Part shown: positions 16,749 through 27,838 of the stretch, piece by piece
Numbering within the stretch: position 1 is the stretch's first letter
Layout: the number at the start of each line of letters is the position of its first letter
Origin: an uncultured Sphingomonadaceae bacterium
GTDB lineage: Bacteria > Pseudomonadota > Alphaproteobacteria > Sphingomonadales > Sphingomonadaceae
Reading direction: 5' to 3'
Assembly (NCBI GenBank): GCA_947493325.1
Contig: CANLQI010000001.1
Coordinates: forward strand, 376,501-440,500
Length of the DNA stretch: 64,000 nt
Notes under the pieces: model-generated
What the model saw: the letters and a program-made list of their open reading frames with translations, nothing else
Database searches by the model: none
What the model was told of the DNA's origin: nothing
Program-made: the position numbers and the translations under genes

Positions 16749-16943
16749 ATGACATTTATCGTTACGAAGATATTCCATTTCCTGCCGCTGATATTCGGGA
16801 TTGCCTTTCTGGGGCCGCTATTGGCGCAGGTCATACAGGCGGCAGGCTGGGTCCCACCTTTGGGTGTTTCGCCGCTGATCCTCGGCATATGTCTTGGCAG
16901 TTTACTGGGACTCGCTGCACAAGTCCGGGGGCGCTGGATATGA
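16749..16943 (+). CDS. small membrane protein of unknown function
   Basis: The 64-residue product has two hydrophobic segments (about residues 7-27 and 35-56) and no motif I recognise. I chose ATG 16749 (MTFIVTKIFHFLPLIFGIAF) because the longer frame starts inside the rplL terminator. Its stop overlaps the start of the desaturase gene (ATGA), so the two are probably translated together, and it may help or anchor that membrane enzyme. That role is inference only. Confidence 0.6.
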   Translation: MTFIVTKIFHFLPLIFGIAFLGPLLAQVIQAAGWVPPLGVSPLILGICLGSLLGLAAQVRGRWI

Positions 16944-17812
16944 ATGCGTCTGCCGCTAACACTGCGACACAGGCCGAACTGATGAAGCGCGAGCGCGCCA
17001 TCGCGCGCAAATATTCCGGTATGGTTCCATGGGGCGCAGTTGCCTGGGGGCTTGGTAATCTTGCTATATGGTTATCGCTTTGGCCGCTGGTATTTCTGGA
17101 TATCATTCCGCTCTGGCTCGGTTTTCTGATTGCATGCGCGAATGTGGCTTTATGCTATCTGCCCAGCCATGAGGCGCAGCATGACATTATCGGGCGCAAG
17201 GGCTCGAAATGGCGCTGGCTTAATGAGCTGGTCGGGCATCTGTCCACTATCCCGCTGGTGCTGCCGTACCGCGTTGCCAAGCTGACTCATATCCAGCACC
17301 ACCTACATGCCAACGACCCAGAGCTTGACCCGGATTATTCCACGGCCGCCAGCGGCCCGTGGCAGGCAATCTGGAAAAGTATCCAGAACCGCCAGCCTGG
17401 CGCCAAGGGGGGAACCAACGCCTATGTTGCTGTGCTGCGGCGAATGGGCCGCGAAGATGCACTGGTCGACGCAATGATCTATCAGGCGGTATTTATCGGC
17501 ACATTGATTGCTTTGGCGTGGAGCGGCCATGCCATCGAAGCGGCATTGATATGGTGGCTGCCGCGGCATATCGGTGCAACATATATCCAGTTCTATCTCA
17601 GCTGGGCACCGCATCATCCGGGAAGAGAGCAGGGCCGTTATAAGGACACCCGCGCCTTTCGCAGTGTGCTCGGCAATATCGGGTCGATGGGTATGCAATA
17701 CCATATCGTGCATCACCTCCACCCCTATATCCCGCTGAGCAAGACACCCGCGGCCTTCAGGGAAATGCGGCCTATCCTGGAAGCGCGGGGTTGCACGCTG
17801 GATGGGATCTAG
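16940..17812 (+). CDS. fatty acid desaturase/hydroxylase family membrane protein
   Basis: This is a diiron membrane oxidoreductase of 290 residues. His boxes are present in order: HEAQH (about residue 80), HIQHHLHAND (about 118), HH in SWAPHHPGR and HIVHHLHPY near the end, plus several transmembrane segments in between. Such enzymes desaturate or hydroxylate acyl chains or carotenoids; the substrate cannot be told here. The start ATG 16940 overlaps the previous stop; the in-frame start at 16889 would overlap that gene by 55 bases. It sits between rplL and rpoB, splitting the usual rplJL-rpoBC order. Confidence 0.8.
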   Translation: MNASAANTATQAELMKRERAIARKYSGMVPWGAVAWGLGNLAIWLSLWPLVFLDIIPLWLGFLIACANVALCYLPSHEAQHDIIGRKGSKWRWLNELVGHLSTIPLVLPYRVAKLTHIQHHLHANDPELDPDYSTAASGPWQAIWKSIQNRQPGAKGGTNAYVAVLRRMGREDALVDAMIYQAVFIGTLIALAWSGHAIEAALIWWLPRHIGATYIQFYLSWAPHHPGREQGRYKDTRAFRSVLGNIGSMGMQYHIVHHLHPYIPLSKTPAAFREMRPILEARGCTLDGI

Positions 17813-17847
17813 CCGGATATATTGCGCCATGATCGCGTAGAAGCAGG

Positions 17848-17973
17848 TCAGGCGAGATAGGCTGCACCCATGTAACCAAATGCATGCGTATCACATAGCG
17901 GCGCGAGCAGCCGGGGTATCATAAATACGACCGGTATCATGACTGGTATAAGGAAAGCGAGTTTGCGCATCAT
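17848..17973 (-). CDS. 41-residue membrane micro-protein coupled to the Xre regulator
   Basis: The minus strand encodes MMRKLAFLIPVMIPVVFMIP, then RLLAPLCDTHAFGYMGAAYLA and a TGA. It has a basic start and a strongly hydrophobic stretch with Pro every few residues, fitting one membrane helix. GGAAGGAG lies a few bases upstream, and the start overlaps the xre stop in an ATGA (17970-17973). Strong translational signals and coupling argue for a real gene although it is short. I recognise no family. Confidence 0.6.
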   Translation of the reverse strand: MMRKLAFLIPVMIPVVFMIPRLLAPLCDTHAFGYMGAAYLA

Positions 17974-18191
17974 CCGTCTCCTTCCAATTCATCCTCAAAG
18001 CTAAGCAGGTCGCCTGGCTGGCAGTTCAGCTCTCTGCAGATGGCCTCCAGCGTGGAAAACCGCATCGCTCTGGCCTTACCGGTTTTCAGGATCGACAGGT
18101 TGGCGATGGTGATGCCCACACGGTCGGCCAGTTTGGTCAATGTCATACGGTTATCGTGAAGCAGGTCGTCAAGTTTTACGGTGATGGGCAT
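17970..18191 (-). CDS. small Xre-family (Cro/CI) transcriptional regulator
   Basis: The 73-residue, single helix-turn-helix protein (MPITVKLDDLLHDNRMTLTK, VGITIANLSILKTGKARAMRFSTLEAICRELNCQPGDLL in part) is of the YozG-like type that commonly accompanies DUF2975 membrane proteins. It overlaps the DUF2975 stop by one base (TGATG) and the micro-protein start by four. It probably represses its own operon through the AT-rich palindromes upstream of the first gene. Confidence 0.88.
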   Translation of the reverse strand: MPITVKLDDLLHDNRMTLTKLADRVGITIANLSILKTGKARAMRFSTLEAICRELNCQPGDLLSFEDELEGDG

Positions 18192-18727
18192 CAGATTGTT
18201 CCTTCCAGCTCTTCACGCATATCGGTGCCATGCCGGAACACGCGGGCGAGGATGAAAAGAACGAGTGCGAGCAATAGGCCATCAGCGGAAATGTGATATA
18301 CCTCAAGCCGGTCCGATCGCTGGAGCAGAGCATTTACCCATGCAGCAACGAGAGGCAGTAAAAGTGCATTAACCCAAAGCACAAGGATTAAATAGCCCAT
18401 ATATTGCAGACGCCCGGCATTGATTGGGCTAAACGGATCTCCCGCCGAAACTGTGTCGATAATCCGGCGCAATAGCAGCGTGAACAAAAATGCACAGACC
18501 AAGGTGATGCCAGCCAGTAGCAGCCCGATCAACAGCCGCCCGGCAAAGCTCCAGCTTGATACGCCATCTGCCAAACCGAGTTCGACAATCTGGGCCTGGG
18601 CAAAAGTAAAAGGCAGGGCGATCAGAACAATAACGCACGCGATCAATGCGATTCCGAATAAGACTAAAAACAGCGTCAACAGCACGCGTGCTATCACAAG
18701 CAATGGGTCTTTTAGTATCTGGGTCAT
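18191..18727 (-). CDS. DUF2975 domain-containing membrane protein
   Basis: The 178-residue product has four predicted transmembrane segments (about 10-40, 62-86, 106-132, 145-165), typical of DUF2975. DUF2975 genes are usually paired with a short Xre regulator, exactly as here. Their function is not known; the arrangement suggests membrane-linked regulation. It is the first gene of the three-gene minus-strand operon. Confidence 0.87.
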   Translation of the reverse strand: MTQILKDPLLVIARVLLTLFLVLFGIALIACVIVLIALPFTFAQAQIVELGLADGVSSWSFAGRLLIGLLLAGITLVCAFLFTLLLRRIIDTVSAGDPFSPINAGRLQYMGYLILVLWVNALLLPLVAAWVNALLQRSDRLEVYHISADGLLLALVLFILARVFRHGTDMREELEGTI

Positions 18728-18745
18728 GTCGTGATCTCCTGCTTT

Positions 18746-18808
18746 TCAATATTGATAAGCGATAAATATATATTGAAAAAAGGCAAGAAGTTTATTGAAA
18801 AACAATAA
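18746..18808 (-). promoter_or_regulatory. AT-rich operator/promoter region of the DUF2975-xre operon
   Basis: Two palindromes sharing the core ATTGA lie upstream of the DUF2975 start: TCAATATTGA (18746-18755) and TTATTG-AAAAA-CAATAA (18792-18808). A third TATTGAAAAA half lies between them (18771-18780). They are plausible binding sites for the encoded Xre protein. Confidence 0.45.
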
Positions 18809-19076
18809 ATAACGCGTTTATCCGCGACTTTTAGACACTATGCTCTGCCACTTTACAGGTGGGATTGCTGGCAACCAGTGCAGACGAATCGATATGGCGG
18901 ACCTCTTGACCAAAGCCAGCCCGCGGCCTATATGAAATCCAACACCGGCAGTTTTCGAGACATGGACCGCCAATGCGCAGGCGTCTCCGTACGAAATGAA
19001 AATTGCAATCGGTTTTAGATGACGCAAAGCTGCGATCAGCCAGAAATGGTTGGTAACGCGGCTTTTTTGTCGTTTA
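18809..19076. other. non-coding stretch between the DUF2975 operon and the rpoB leader
   Basis: No supported gene. A frame on the minus strand (18818-19135) has no recognisable product and would cover the rpoB leader terminator. The rpoB promoter presumably lies here, but I cannot pick it out. Confidence 0.5.
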
Positions 19077-19112
19077 TGCGCCCCTGAAATTTGGTTTTCG
19101 GGCGCATTTTTT
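19077..19112 (+). terminator. terminator-like hairpin in the rpoB leader
   Basis: TGCGCCC (19077-19083) pairs with GGGCGCA (19100-19106) and is followed by six T residues. It lies 50 bases before rpoB and has no gene directly upstream on this strand, so it may act as an attenuator or block read-through from outside. Confidence 0.6.
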
Positions 19113-19162
19113 GCGCCTGATATATCGGCACACAAGACACGCGAAAGAGGCGAATCCTAATT

Positions 19163-22100
19163 ATGGCAAGCAAAGTGAAAAAGGCGGCGGAGCTTATCCC
19201 CACCGCGAAAAAGCGTATCCGTAAAATCTTTGGTGACATCCATGAAGTCATCGAAATGCCCAACCTGATCGAAGTGCAGCGGGAAAGCTATGAGCAGTTC
19301 CTGCGCTCTGATCCGGCCACAGATTATGTCTCAGGTCTGGAAAAAACGCTGCGCGGCGTGTTTCCGATCCGCGATTTCGCCGGCACGGCAGAGCTTGATT
19401 TCGTGCATTACGAGCTGGAAGACCCGAAATATGATACGCAGGAATGCCGCCAGCGCGGCATCACCTATGCGGCGCCGATGAAGGTCACATTGCGCCTGAT
19501 CGTGTTTGAAGTAGATCCCGATACCGAAAGCCGCTCCGTGCTCGATATTAAAGAGCAGGATGTATACATGGGCGACATGCCACTTATGACGCATAACGGC
19601 ACGTTTATCATTAACGGTACGGAGCGTGTGATCGTTTCACAGATGCACCGCTCACCGGGCGTTCTTTTCGATCATGACCGCGGCAAGACGCATAGCTCGG
19701 GAAAGTTTCTCTTCGCGGCCCGCGTTATTCCGTACCGTGGTTCATGGCTCGATTTTGAATTTGATGCCAAGGATATTGTCAATGTCCGTATCGACCGCAA
19801 GCGCAAGCTGCCGGTCACGGCATTGCTCTATGCGCTGGGCTTGAACAGTGAGGAAATCCTGGCTGAATTTTACGAAACCATTACTTACGTGCGCGGCAAG
19901 GATGGCTGGAAAATACCATTTATCGGTGAGCAGTGGCGCGGGCAGAAGCCTGCCTTTGACATTGTCGATGCGAAATCGGGTGAAGTCGTGTTTGAAGCGG
20001 GCCAGAAAATCACCCCGCGTGCGGCCAATAAAGCCGAAAAAGATGGCCTGAAGTCGCTTATCATTCCGACTGACGAGATTTATGGCCGTTACAGCGCCTA
20101 TGACCTTATCAACGAAAAAACCGGCGAAATATACATTGAGGCTGGTGATGAAGTGACGCCGGAGAATCTGGAAAAGATTGACGGTGCGGGCATTGACGAA
20201 CTGGTTCTGCTCGATATTGACCATGTCACCACCGGTCCGTGGATCCGCAATACAATGAAAGCCGACAAGTCGGAAAATAGCGACATGGGTCTTGATGCGA
20301 TCTACCGCGTCATGCGCCCTGGCGAACCACCAACGCGTGAAACCGCCGATGCGCTTTTCGAAGGTCTTTTCTTTGACAGCGAACGCTATGATCTTTCCGC
20401 GGTGGGCCGTGTAAAGCTCAACATGCGTCTTGATCTGGACGCAGAGGACACAGTGACCACATTGCGCAAGGAAGATATTCTGGCTGTTGTCAAAACACTC
20501 GTCGGCCTGAAAGACGGCAAGGGCGAGGTCGATGATATCGACAACCTCGGCAACCGCCGGGTGCGCTCTGTCGGCGAGCTGCTGGAAAACCAGTACCGCG
20601 TCGGCTTGCTACGCATGGAGCGTGCGGTCAAGGAGCGTATGTCGTCGGTTGATGTGTCCACTGTGATGCCAAACGATCTGATCAACGCCAAGCCCGCTGT
20701 GGCTGCGGTGCGTGAGTTCTTCGGCTCTTCTCAGCTGTCGCAGTTTATGGACCAGACCAACCCGCTCAGCGAAGTGACGCACAAACGCCGCGTTTCAGCG
20801 TTGGGCCCCGGCGGTCTGACCCGTGAACGTGCCGGTTTCGAAGTCCGCGACGTTCACCCGACCCACTATGGCCGTATCTGCCCTATTGAAACGCCCGAGG
20901 GGCCGAATATCGGCCTCATCAACTCGCTGGCATCATTCAGCCGTGTCAACAAATACGGCTTTATCGAAACGCCATACAGGAAAGTCGTTGATGGCAAAGT
21001 GACTGATGAGGTTGTGTACCTCTCTGCGATGGAAGAGCAGAAGCATACTGTGGCCCAGGCCAATGCCGAACTGAATGAGGATGGCTCGTTTGTCGAAGAA
21101 ATCGTATCTTCGCGTGAAGCCGGTGAATTCCTGATGGCGCAGCGTGAGAGCATCACGCTGATGGACGTTTCGCCGAAGCAGCTTGTGTCGGTTGCGGCAT
21201 CGCTTATTCCGTTTCTGGAAAACGATGACGCCAACCGTGCGCTCATGGGTTCAAACATGCAACGTCAGGCTGTGCCGCTTGTGAAAGCGGAAGCGCCGTT
21301 TGTCGGTACAGGCATGGAAGAAACCGTGGCCCGTGACTCCGGCGCTGCCATTGGTGCGCGCCGTGCGGGTATTATCGACCAGGTTGACGCGACACGTATC
21401 GTGATCCGCGCCACCGGCAGCGTTGAAGCTGGCGAATCCGGTGTGGATATCTACACGCTCCAGAAATTCCAGCGTTCGAACCAGAATACCTGCATCAACC
21501 AGCGTCCGCTGGTGAAAGTGGGTGAGGTGGTTCAGAAAGGCGATATCATCGCCGACGGTCCGTCGACCGAATTTGGTGAACTGGCGCTGGGTAAAAACTC
21601 GCTCGTCGCGTTTATGCCGTGGAACGGCTATAACTATGAGGACAGTATCCTGATTTCCGAGCGTATTGTGAAAGACGATGTCTTCACCTCGATCCATATC
21701 GAGGAATTTGAAGTCATGGCGCGTGATACCAAGCTTGGCCCTGAAGACATTACCCGCGACATTCCCAATGTCGGTGAGGAAGCGCTGCGCAACCTCGATG
21801 AGGCGGGTATCGTCTATATCGGCGCCGAAGTGCATCCGGGCGATATCCTCGCCGGTAAGATCACACCAAAAGGCGAAAGCCCGATGACACCGGAAGAGAA
21901 GCTTCTGCGTGCCATTTTTGGTGAGAAAGCATCCGATGTCCGCGATACATCACTGCGCCTGCCGCCGGGTGTTGCCGGTACAGTTGTGGAAGTGCGCGTC
22001 TTTAACCGCCACGGTATCGACAAGGACGAGCGCGCCTTGGCAATTGAGCGCGAGGAAATTGAACGGCTTGCAAAAGACCGCGAGGACGAACGTGCCATCT

Positions 22101-23344
22101 TGAACCGCGCGACTTATAACCGCCTGCGCGATATGCTGGTGGGCAATGTGGCCGCCGCTGCGCCTAAGGGTTTCAAGAAAGGCAGCAAGATTACCGAAGA
22201 GAATCTGGCCGAAGTCGAGAAGCACGAATGGTGGAAATTTGCGGTTGCAGACGACAAAATCCAGAGCGATCTGGAAGCTGTCAAAACGCAGTATGATGAA
22301 GCGGTGAAACTGATTGTCGAGAAATTCGAAGATCGGCGTGACAAACTGGAGCGCGGTGACGAATTGGCACCGGGCGTCCTGAAAATGGTCAAAATCTTTG
22401 TTGCGGTGAAGCGCAAGCTGCAGCCCGGCGATAAAATGGCCGGTCGTCACGGTAACAAGGGTGTGATTTCACGCATCCTGCCGCAGGAAGACATGCCGTT
22501 CCTGGAAGATGGAACGCCCGTTGATATCGTGCTTAACCCTCTGGGTGTGCCATCGCGTATGAACGTTGGACAGATTTTTGAAACCCATCTGGGCTGGGCC
22601 GCACGTGGTCTGGGGCAGCAGGTGACAAAAGCACTGGAAGACTGGCGTGAGGCCAATCCTGACCCGCAGGGAGGTGAAGCGCCGGATGCGGTCAAGGAGT
22701 TGATGAAGGACATCTACGGCGAGCAATATCATGAAGAAATTGACCGCCGCACGACCGAAGAAACGGTCGAGCTGGCCCGGAACCTGAAACACGGTGTTCC
22801 CATGGGCACACCTGTGTTCGACGGTGCGCGCGAAGCCGATGTGTCTTTCATGCTGGATAAAGCCGGCCTGGATACGTCGGGGCAGGTTGACCTGTTCGAT
22901 GGCCGCACCGGTGATCGTTTCGACCGTAAAGTGACCGTGGGCTATATTTACATGCTCAAACTGCATCACTTGGTCGACGATAAGATACACGCGCGTTCCA
23001 TTGGTCCATACTCGCTCGTCACGCAGCAGCCGCTGGGTGGTAAAGCGCAGTTTGGCGGACAGCGTTTCGGTGAGATGGAGGTCTGGGCGCTGCAAGCCTA
23101 TGGCGCCGCTTACACGCTGCAGGAAATGCTGACGGTCAAATCCGATGACGTGATCGGCCGGACCAAGGTGTATGAATCTATCGTCAAGGGCGACGACAGC
23201 TTTGAAACCGGCATCCCTGAAAGCTTTAACGTGCTTGTGAAAGAAATGCGTTCGCTGGGTCTCAGCGTCGAACTGAAATCCCATGAAGATGGTGATGAGG
23301 ACGACGAGGAAGGTCCGGACCAGCTACCACAGGCCGCCGAGTAA
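19163..23344 (+). CDS. rpoB: DNA-directed RNA polymerase subunit beta
   Basis: The 1393-residue product is a full-length alphaproteobacterial beta subunit. The rifampicin pocket, about residues 521-550 ([20 protein letters not shown], then RVSALGPGG), carries the wild-type Asp, His and Ser at the positions most often mutated, so rifampicin sensitivity is expected. Later conserved blocks are [42 protein letters not shown] (in part), [13 protein letters not shown] and [20 protein letters not shown]. It is separated from rpoC by 124 bases that consist mostly of a palindromic repeat, and from rplL by an unrelated gene group. Confidence 0.99.
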   Translation: MASKVKKAAELIPTAKKRIRKIFGDIHEVIEMPNLIEVQRESYEQFLRSDPATDYVSGLEKTLRGVFPIRDFAGTAELDFVHYELEDPKYDTQECRQRGITYAAPMKVTLRLIVFEVDPDTESRSVLDIKEQDVYMGDMPLMTHNGTFIINGTERVIVSQMHRSPGVLFDHDRGKTHSSGKFLFAARVIPYRGSWLDFEFDAKDIVNVRIDRKRKLPVTALLYALGLNSEEILAEFYETITYVRGKDGWKIPFIGEQWRGQKPAFDIVDAKSGEVVFEAGQKITPRAANKAEKDGLKSLIIPTDEIYGRYSAYDLINEKTGEIYIEAGDEVTPENLEKIDGAGIDELVLLDIDHVTTGPWIRNTMKADKSENSDMGLDAIYRVMRPGEPPTRETADALFEGLFFDSERYDLSAVGRVKLNMRLDLDAEDTVTTLRKEDILAVVKTLVGLKDGKGEVDDIDNLGNRRVRSVGELLENQYRVGLLRMERAVKERMSSVDVSTVMPNDLINAKPAVAAVREFFGSSQLSQFMDQTNPLSEVTHKRRVSALGPGGLTRERAGFEVRDVHPTHYGRICPIETPEGPNIGLINSLASFSRVNKYGFIETPYRKVVDGKVTDEVVYLSAMEEQKHTVAQANAELNEDGSFVEEIVSSREAGEFLMAQRESITLMDVSPKQLVSVAASLIPFLENDDANRALMGSNMQRQAVPLVKAEAPFVGTGMEETVARDSGAAIGARRAGIIDQVDATRIVIRATGSVEAGESGVDIYTLQKFQRSNQNTCINQRPLVKVGEVVQKGDIIADGPSTEFGELALGKNSLVAFMPWNGYNYEDSILISERIVKDDVFTSIHIEEFEVMARDTKLGPEDITRDIPNVGEEALRNLDEAGIVYIGAEVHPGDILAGKITPKGESPMTPEEKLLRAIFGEKASDVRDTSLRLPPGVAGTVVEVRVFNRHGIDKDERALAIEREEIERLAKDREDERAILNRATYNRLRDMLVGNVAAAAPKGFKKGSKITEENLAEVEKHEWWKFAVADDKIQSDLEAVKTQYDEAVKLIVEKFEDRRDKLERGDELAPGVLKMVKIFVAVKRKLQPGDKMAGRHGNKGVISRILPQEDMPFLEDGTPVDIVLNPLGVPSRMNVGQIFETHLGWAARGLGQQVTKALEDWREANPDPQGGEAPDAVKELMKDIYGEQYHEEIDRRTTEETVELARNLKHGVPMGTPVFDGAREADVSFMLDKAGLDTSGQVDLFDGRTGDRFDRKVTVGYIYMLKLHHLVDDKIHARSIGPYSLVTQQPLGGKAQFGGQRFGEMEVWALQAYGAAYTLQEMLTVKSDDVIGRTKVYESIVKGDDSFETGIPESFNVLVKEMRSLGLSVELKSHEDGDEDDEEGPDQLPQAAE

Positions 23345-23354
23345 CTGCCATTAA

Positions 23355-23450
23355 GCCCCTCTCCTTTAGGGGAAGGGCTTGGGGTGGGAGACATGCAATT
23401 GTCTCTGAATATGCCCCACCCCCTGACCCCCTCCCCTAAAGGAGAGGGGG
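23355..23450. repeat. CTCTCCTTTAGGGGA palindromic repeat between rpoB and rpoC
   Basis: The outer arms CCCCTCTCCTTTAGGGGA (23356-23373) and TCCCCTAAAGGAGAGGGG (about 23432-23449) are perfect inverted copies. The inner arms GGGGTGGG / CCCCACCCC pair as well. It is the same family as the element inside coaBC at 57876-57975. The spacer ends only about 18 bases before the rpoC start. Confidence 0.85.
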
Positions 23451-23468
23451 AAAAACGAGGAAATAAAA

Positions 23469-26400
23469 ATGAACGAACTGAGCAAATTTGCAAATCCGAT
23501 CGCCAAGCCGGAAACATTTGACGAAATTCAAATCGGCCTCGCATCGCCCGAACGTATCCGCAGCTGGTCTTTTGGTGAGATTAAAAAGCCGGAAACGATT
23601 AACTATCGGACGTTCAAGCCCGAACGTGACGGTCTGTTCTGCGCGCGTATCTTTGGCCCCGTAAAAGATTACGAATGTCTGTGCGGTAAATATAAGCGCA
23701 TGAAATATAAAGGCATCGTATGTGAAAAATGCGGTGTGGAAGTCACTGTCACCAAAGTACGCCGTGAGCGTATGGGCCATATCGATCTGGCTGCGCCGGT
23801 TGCGCACATCTGGTTCCTGAAATCGCTGCCATCGCGCATTGGCCTGCTGCTGGATATGCAGCTGAAGAAACTGGAAAGCGTTCTGTATTTTGAATCCTAC
23901 GTGGTGGTCGAGCCCGGCCTGACGCCACTGGAAAAATTCCAGCTGCTCACAGAGGACGAGCTGCTGGAAGCACAGGATGAGTACGGGGAAGACGCGTTTT
24001 CCGCCGGTATCGGTGCGGAAGCCGTCAAGATCATGCTGATGGAGCTTGACCTTGAGCAGGAACGCAAGGATCTGATGGAAGAGCTGGAGACTACGAAGTC
24101 CCTGCTTAAGCCCAAGAAAATCATCAAGCGTCTGAAAGTTGTCGAAAGCTTTATCGAATCCGGCAACCGCCCGGAATGGATGATCCTTGAAATCATTCCG
24201 GTTATCCCACCTGAGCTGCGCCCGCTGGTGCCGCTGGATGGTGGCCGTTTCGCAACGTCGGATCTCAATGATCTGTACCGCCGCGTCATTAACCGTAACA
24301 ACCGTCTGAAACGCCTTATGGAACTGCGTGCGCCCGATATCATCGTGCGTAACGAGAAACGGATGCTGCAGGAAGCTGTAGATGCATTGTTCGACAATGG
24401 CCGCCGCGGCCGCACCATTACCGGTGCCAACAAACGCCCACTGAAATCGCTGTCCGATATGCTGAAAGGCAAGCAGGGACGTTTCCGTCAGAACCTACTC
24501 GGTAAACGCGTTGACTATTCGGGCCGTTCGGTCATTGTGACTGGTCCCGAGCTGAAATTGCACCAGTGCGGTTTGCCGAAGAAAATGGCGCTCGAGCTTT
24601 TCAAGCCGTTTATCTATGCGCGGCTTGACGCGAAGGGTCTTTCCATGACGCTGAAACAGGCGAAGAAATGGGTGGAAAAAGAACGCAAGGAAGTCTGGGA
24701 TATTCTCGACGAAGTTATTCGCGAGCATCCCGTGATGCTAAACCGCGCGCCCACGCTTCACCGTTTGGGCATTCAGGCGTTTGAACCCGTTCTGATCGAA
24801 GGCAAGGCTATCCAGCTGCACCCGCTGGTTTGTTCGGCATTTAACGCTGACTTTGATGGTGACCAAATGGCCGTGCACGTTCCGCTGAGCCTTGAAGCAC
24901 AGCTGGAAGCACGCGTGCTGATGATGTCCACCAACAACATCCTGTCACCTGCCAACGGTAAGCCGATTATCGTGCCTTCGCAGGATATGGTGCTGGGTAT
25001 CTATTACCTCTCCATGGACCGCAAAGGCGAGCCGGGTGAAGGAAAAGTGCTGACGGGTATGACTGAAGTGCACCAGGCGCTGGAAGTGGGTGCCGTCACA
25101 TATCACTCGAAAATCACAAGCCGCGTACCGCAGGCCGATGAAGACGGCAATATCGTGATGAAGCGGTTTGAAACGACACCGGGCCGCATGTTGCTGGGCG
25201 AATGTCTGCCGAGCAGCCATAAAGTGCCGTTTGACGTTGTGAACCGCCTGCTGACCAAGAAAGAGGTCGGCGATGTGATTGACCAGGTTTATCGTCACAC
25301 GGGTCAGAAAGACACGGTGCTGTTTGCCGATGCAATCATGGCATTGGGCTTCAAGCACGCGTTCAAGGCCGGTATTTCCTTCGGCAAGGACGACATGATC
25401 ATTCCTGACTCGAAAGAGGCAACGGTGGATGAAACCCGCGCGCTGGTGGCTGACTATGAGCAGCAGTACCAGGATGGCCTCATTACGCAGCAGGAAAAAT
25501 ACAATAAAGTTATCGACGCATGGAGCCGCTGTGGTGACACAGTTGCAACCGCAATGATGGACGAAATTGAAGCAACGCCGCTGGATAAAGATGGCCGCGA
25601 AGCCGCGATTAACTCCATCTATATGATGAGCCACTCGGGTGCACGTGGTTCGCCGGCACAGATGAAACAGCTGGCGGGTATGCGCGGCCTGATGGCGAAA
25701 CCTTCGGGCGAGATTATCGAAACGCCGATTATCTCGAACTTTAAAGAAGGCCTGACAGTTCTTGAATATTTCAACTCGACTCACGGTGCGCGTAAAGGCC
25801 TTGCCGATACTGCGCTGAAAACGGCGAACTCAGGCTATCTGACCCGCCGTCTGGTTGACGTGTCGCAGGATTGCACCATCGTTGAGGAAGACTGTAAAAC
25901 CGACAATGCGCTGGAAATGAAAGCCATTGTGCAAGGTGGTTCGACTATCGCATCTTTGAGCGAGCGTATTTTGGGCCGTACATTGGCCGAAGATATCGTG
26001 GATTCGAAAGATGACAGTGTTATTGTCAAGAATGGCACATTGCTGGATGAAGCGGCTGTAGCGAAGATCGAGGAAATCGGTATTCAGGCGGCGCGCATAC
26101 GTTCACCATTGATCTGTGAATCTAAACATGGTGTCTGCGGCAAATGCTATGGACGTGATCTTGCGCGTGGTACGCCGGTCAATATCGGTGAAGCTGTCGG
26201 CGTTATTGCTGCACAGTCAATCGGTGAGCCGGGTACACAGCTCACCATGCGGACATTCCACATCGGTGGCGCCGCGAACTTCAACGAGCAGTCAAACCTG
26301 GAAGCAGTGGCTGACGGTGTGCTGGAATATCGCGATATTCCGACGATTACCGACAAAAATGGCCGCCGCCTCTCTCTGGCGCGCAATGGTGAGATCGCCA

Positions 26401-27686
26401 TTATGGATAAGGAAGGCCGCGAGCGTGCGGTGCACCGTATTCCATATGGCACCAATATCCTTGTGAAGGATGGCGGCAAAGTGAAGCTGGGCGACCGTCT
26501 GGCTGAATGGGATCCGTTCACCATGCCGGTGATTACCGAGAAACCGGGTGTTGTGAAATATCAGGACCTGATCGACGGTAAGACACTGACCGAGCAGACT
26601 GACGAAGCCACAGGTATTGCGCAACGTGTCGTGATTGAATATCGCGCCACGGGCCGCGGCAAGGACAAGGAAGACCTGCGTCCGCGCCTGACCCTGCTGG
26701 ATGGTGATAGCGGTGAAGCGGCGCGTTATATGCTGTCCACCGGTGCGACACTGTCGGTGACCGATGGTCAGGAAGTCGAAGCCGGTGACGTGCTCGCACG
26801 TGTCAGCCGTGAAGCGGCGAAAACGCGTGACATTACCGGTGGTCTACCGCGGGTTGCCGAATTGTTTGAGGCACGTAAGCCGAAAGACAATAGCGTTATC
26901 GCCAAGATATCTGGCCGCATCGAATTTGTGCGCGACTATAAAGCCAAGCGCAAAATCGCGATCCACCCGGAGGAGGGCGATTCAGTTGATTATCTGATCC
27001 CGAAAACCAAAGTGATCGACGTGCAGGAAGGCGATTATGTGAAGAAAGGCGATAACCTGGTATCAGGTTCGCCCGACCCGCATGATATCCTTGAAGTGCT
27101 CGGCGTGGAAGCGCTGGCCGAATATCTGGTTGCGGAGATTCAGGAAGTCTACCGCCTGCAGGGCGTGAAGATCAACGATAAGCATATCGAAACGATTGTG
27201 CGTCAGATGCTGCAAAAAGTCGAAATCACCGATGGCGGGGACACGATCCTGCTGGCCGGTGAACAGATTGATGCAGAGGAAATGCACGAGATCAATGCCA
27301 AGCTGACCAAGAAGCAGAAACCTGCTGTGGGTACGCCGGTATTGCTCGGTATTACGAAGGCATCGCTCCAGACACGCAGCTTTATCTCTGCAGCATCTTT
27401 CCAAGAAACCACCCGCGTGCTGACGCAGGCGGCGGTGGAAGGCAAGAAAGACACGCTGATCGGCCTGAAAGAAAACGTCATTGTTGGACGTTTGATTCCA
27501 GCAGGTACGGGCGCGGGCATGAACCGCATGCGCATCGCCGCATCGAGCCGGGACGCTGCGCTCAGAGCGCAGCAGAAGGCGATGCTTGATGCAATGGCGG
27601 CTGCAGAAGAAGCCGAAGCTGAAGAAGCGCAGGCGGCTGAAACCGAAGCACCTGCGGTAACGCCTGCTTCTGAGGAAGAAGAGTAA
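23469..27686 (+). CDS. rpoC: DNA-directed RNA polymerase subunit beta'
   Basis: The 1405-residue product is full length. The N-terminal zinc-binding site (C-x-C-x12-C-x2-C in [20 protein letters not shown]), the catalytic Mg loop NADFDGDQM near residue 458 and the second zinc cluster [13 protein letters not shown] near residue 880 are intact. The acidic Ala/Glu-rich C-terminal tail is typical of the group. The ribosome binding site (GAGGA at about 23457) lies right after the palindromic repeat. An intrinsic terminator follows the gene. Confidence 0.99.
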   Translation: MNELSKFANPIAKPETFDEIQIGLASPERIRSWSFGEIKKPETINYRTFKPERDGLFCARIFGPVKDYECLCGKYKRMKYKGIVCEKCGVEVTVTKVRRERMGHIDLAAPVAHIWFLKSLPSRIGLLLDMQLKKLESVLYFESYVVVEPGLTPLEKFQLLTEDELLEAQDEYGEDAFSAGIGAEAVKIMLMELDLEQERKDLMEELETTKSLLKPKKIIKRLKVVESFIESGNRPEWMILEIIPVIPPELRPLVPLDGGRFATSDLNDLYRRVINRNNRLKRLMELRAPDIIVRNEKRMLQEAVDALFDNGRRGRTITGANKRPLKSLSDMLKGKQGRFRQNLLGKRVDYSGRSVIVTGPELKLHQCGLPKKMALELFKPFIYARLDAKGLSMTLKQAKKWVEKERKEVWDILDEVIREHPVMLNRAPTLHRLGIQAFEPVLIEGKAIQLHPLVCSAFNADFDGDQMAVHVPLSLEAQLEARVLMMSTNNILSPANGKPIIVPSQDMVLGIYYLSMDRKGEPGEGKVLTGMTEVHQALEVGAVTYHSKITSRVPQADEDGNIVMKRFETTPGRMLLGECLPSSHKVPFDVVNRLLTKKEVGDVIDQVYRHTGQKDTVLFADAIMALGFKHAFKAGISFGKDDMIIPDSKEATVDETRALVADYEQQYQDGLITQQEKYNKVIDAWSRCGDTVATAMMDEIEATPLDKDGREAAINSIYMMSHSGARGSPAQMKQLAGMRGLMAKPSGEIIETPIISNFKEGLTVLEYFNSTHGARKGLADTALKTANSGYLTRRLVDVSQDCTIVEEDCKTDNALEMKAIVQGGSTIASLSERILGRTLAEDIVDSKDDSVIVKNGTLLDEAAVAKIEEIGIQAARIRSPLICESKHGVCGKCYGRDLARGTPVNIGEAVGVIAAQSIGEPGTQLTMRTFHIGGAANFNEQSNLEAVADGVLEYRDIPTITDKNGRRLSLARNGEIAIMDKEGRERAVHRIPYGTNILVKDGGKVKLGDRLAEWDPFTMPVITEKPGVVKYQDLIDGKTLTEQTDEATGIAQRVVIEYRATGRGKDKEDLRPRLTLLDGDSGEAARYMLSTGATLSVTDGQEVEAGDVLARVSREAAKTRDITGGLPRVAELFEARKPKDNSVIAKISGRIEFVRDYKAKRKIAIHPEEGDSVDYLIPKTKVIDVQEGDYVKKGDNLVSGSPDPHDILEVLGVEALAEYLVAEIQEVYRLQGVKINDKHIETIVRQMLQKVEITDGGDTILLAGEQIDAEEMHEINAKLTKKQKPAVGTPVLLGITKASLQTRSFISAASFQETTRVLTQAAVEGKKDTLIGLKENVIVGRLIPAGTGAGMNRMRIAASSRDAALRAQQKAMLDAMAAAEEAEAEEAQAAETEAPAVTPASEEEE

Positions 27687-27723
27687 TAGATGTTGTTCGG
27701 TTAAGGCCGGAACTATCAAAGAG

Positions 27724-27759
27724 AAAACCCTGTCAGGTTAGCGCCTGACAGGGTTTTGT
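27724..27759 (+). terminator. intrinsic terminator after rpoC
   Basis: AAAACCCTGTCAGG (27724-27737) pairs perfectly with CCTGACAGGGTTTT (27744-27757) over a six-base loop. The U-tract is supplied by the stem itself, and the A-rich 5' arm could also allow function on the other strand. Confidence 0.92.
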
Positions 27760-27838
27760 ATTTATAGACGTTAGGTAAATCGCAACACTTGATCATTAGG
27801 CATAGCTGGCAATCAACCAGCAACCACGGCGTCGACTC

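Noticed and set aside
18818-19135. 105-codon minus-strand frame upstream of rpoB
   Set aside because: No motif, no ribosome binding site, and it covers the leader terminator hairpin.
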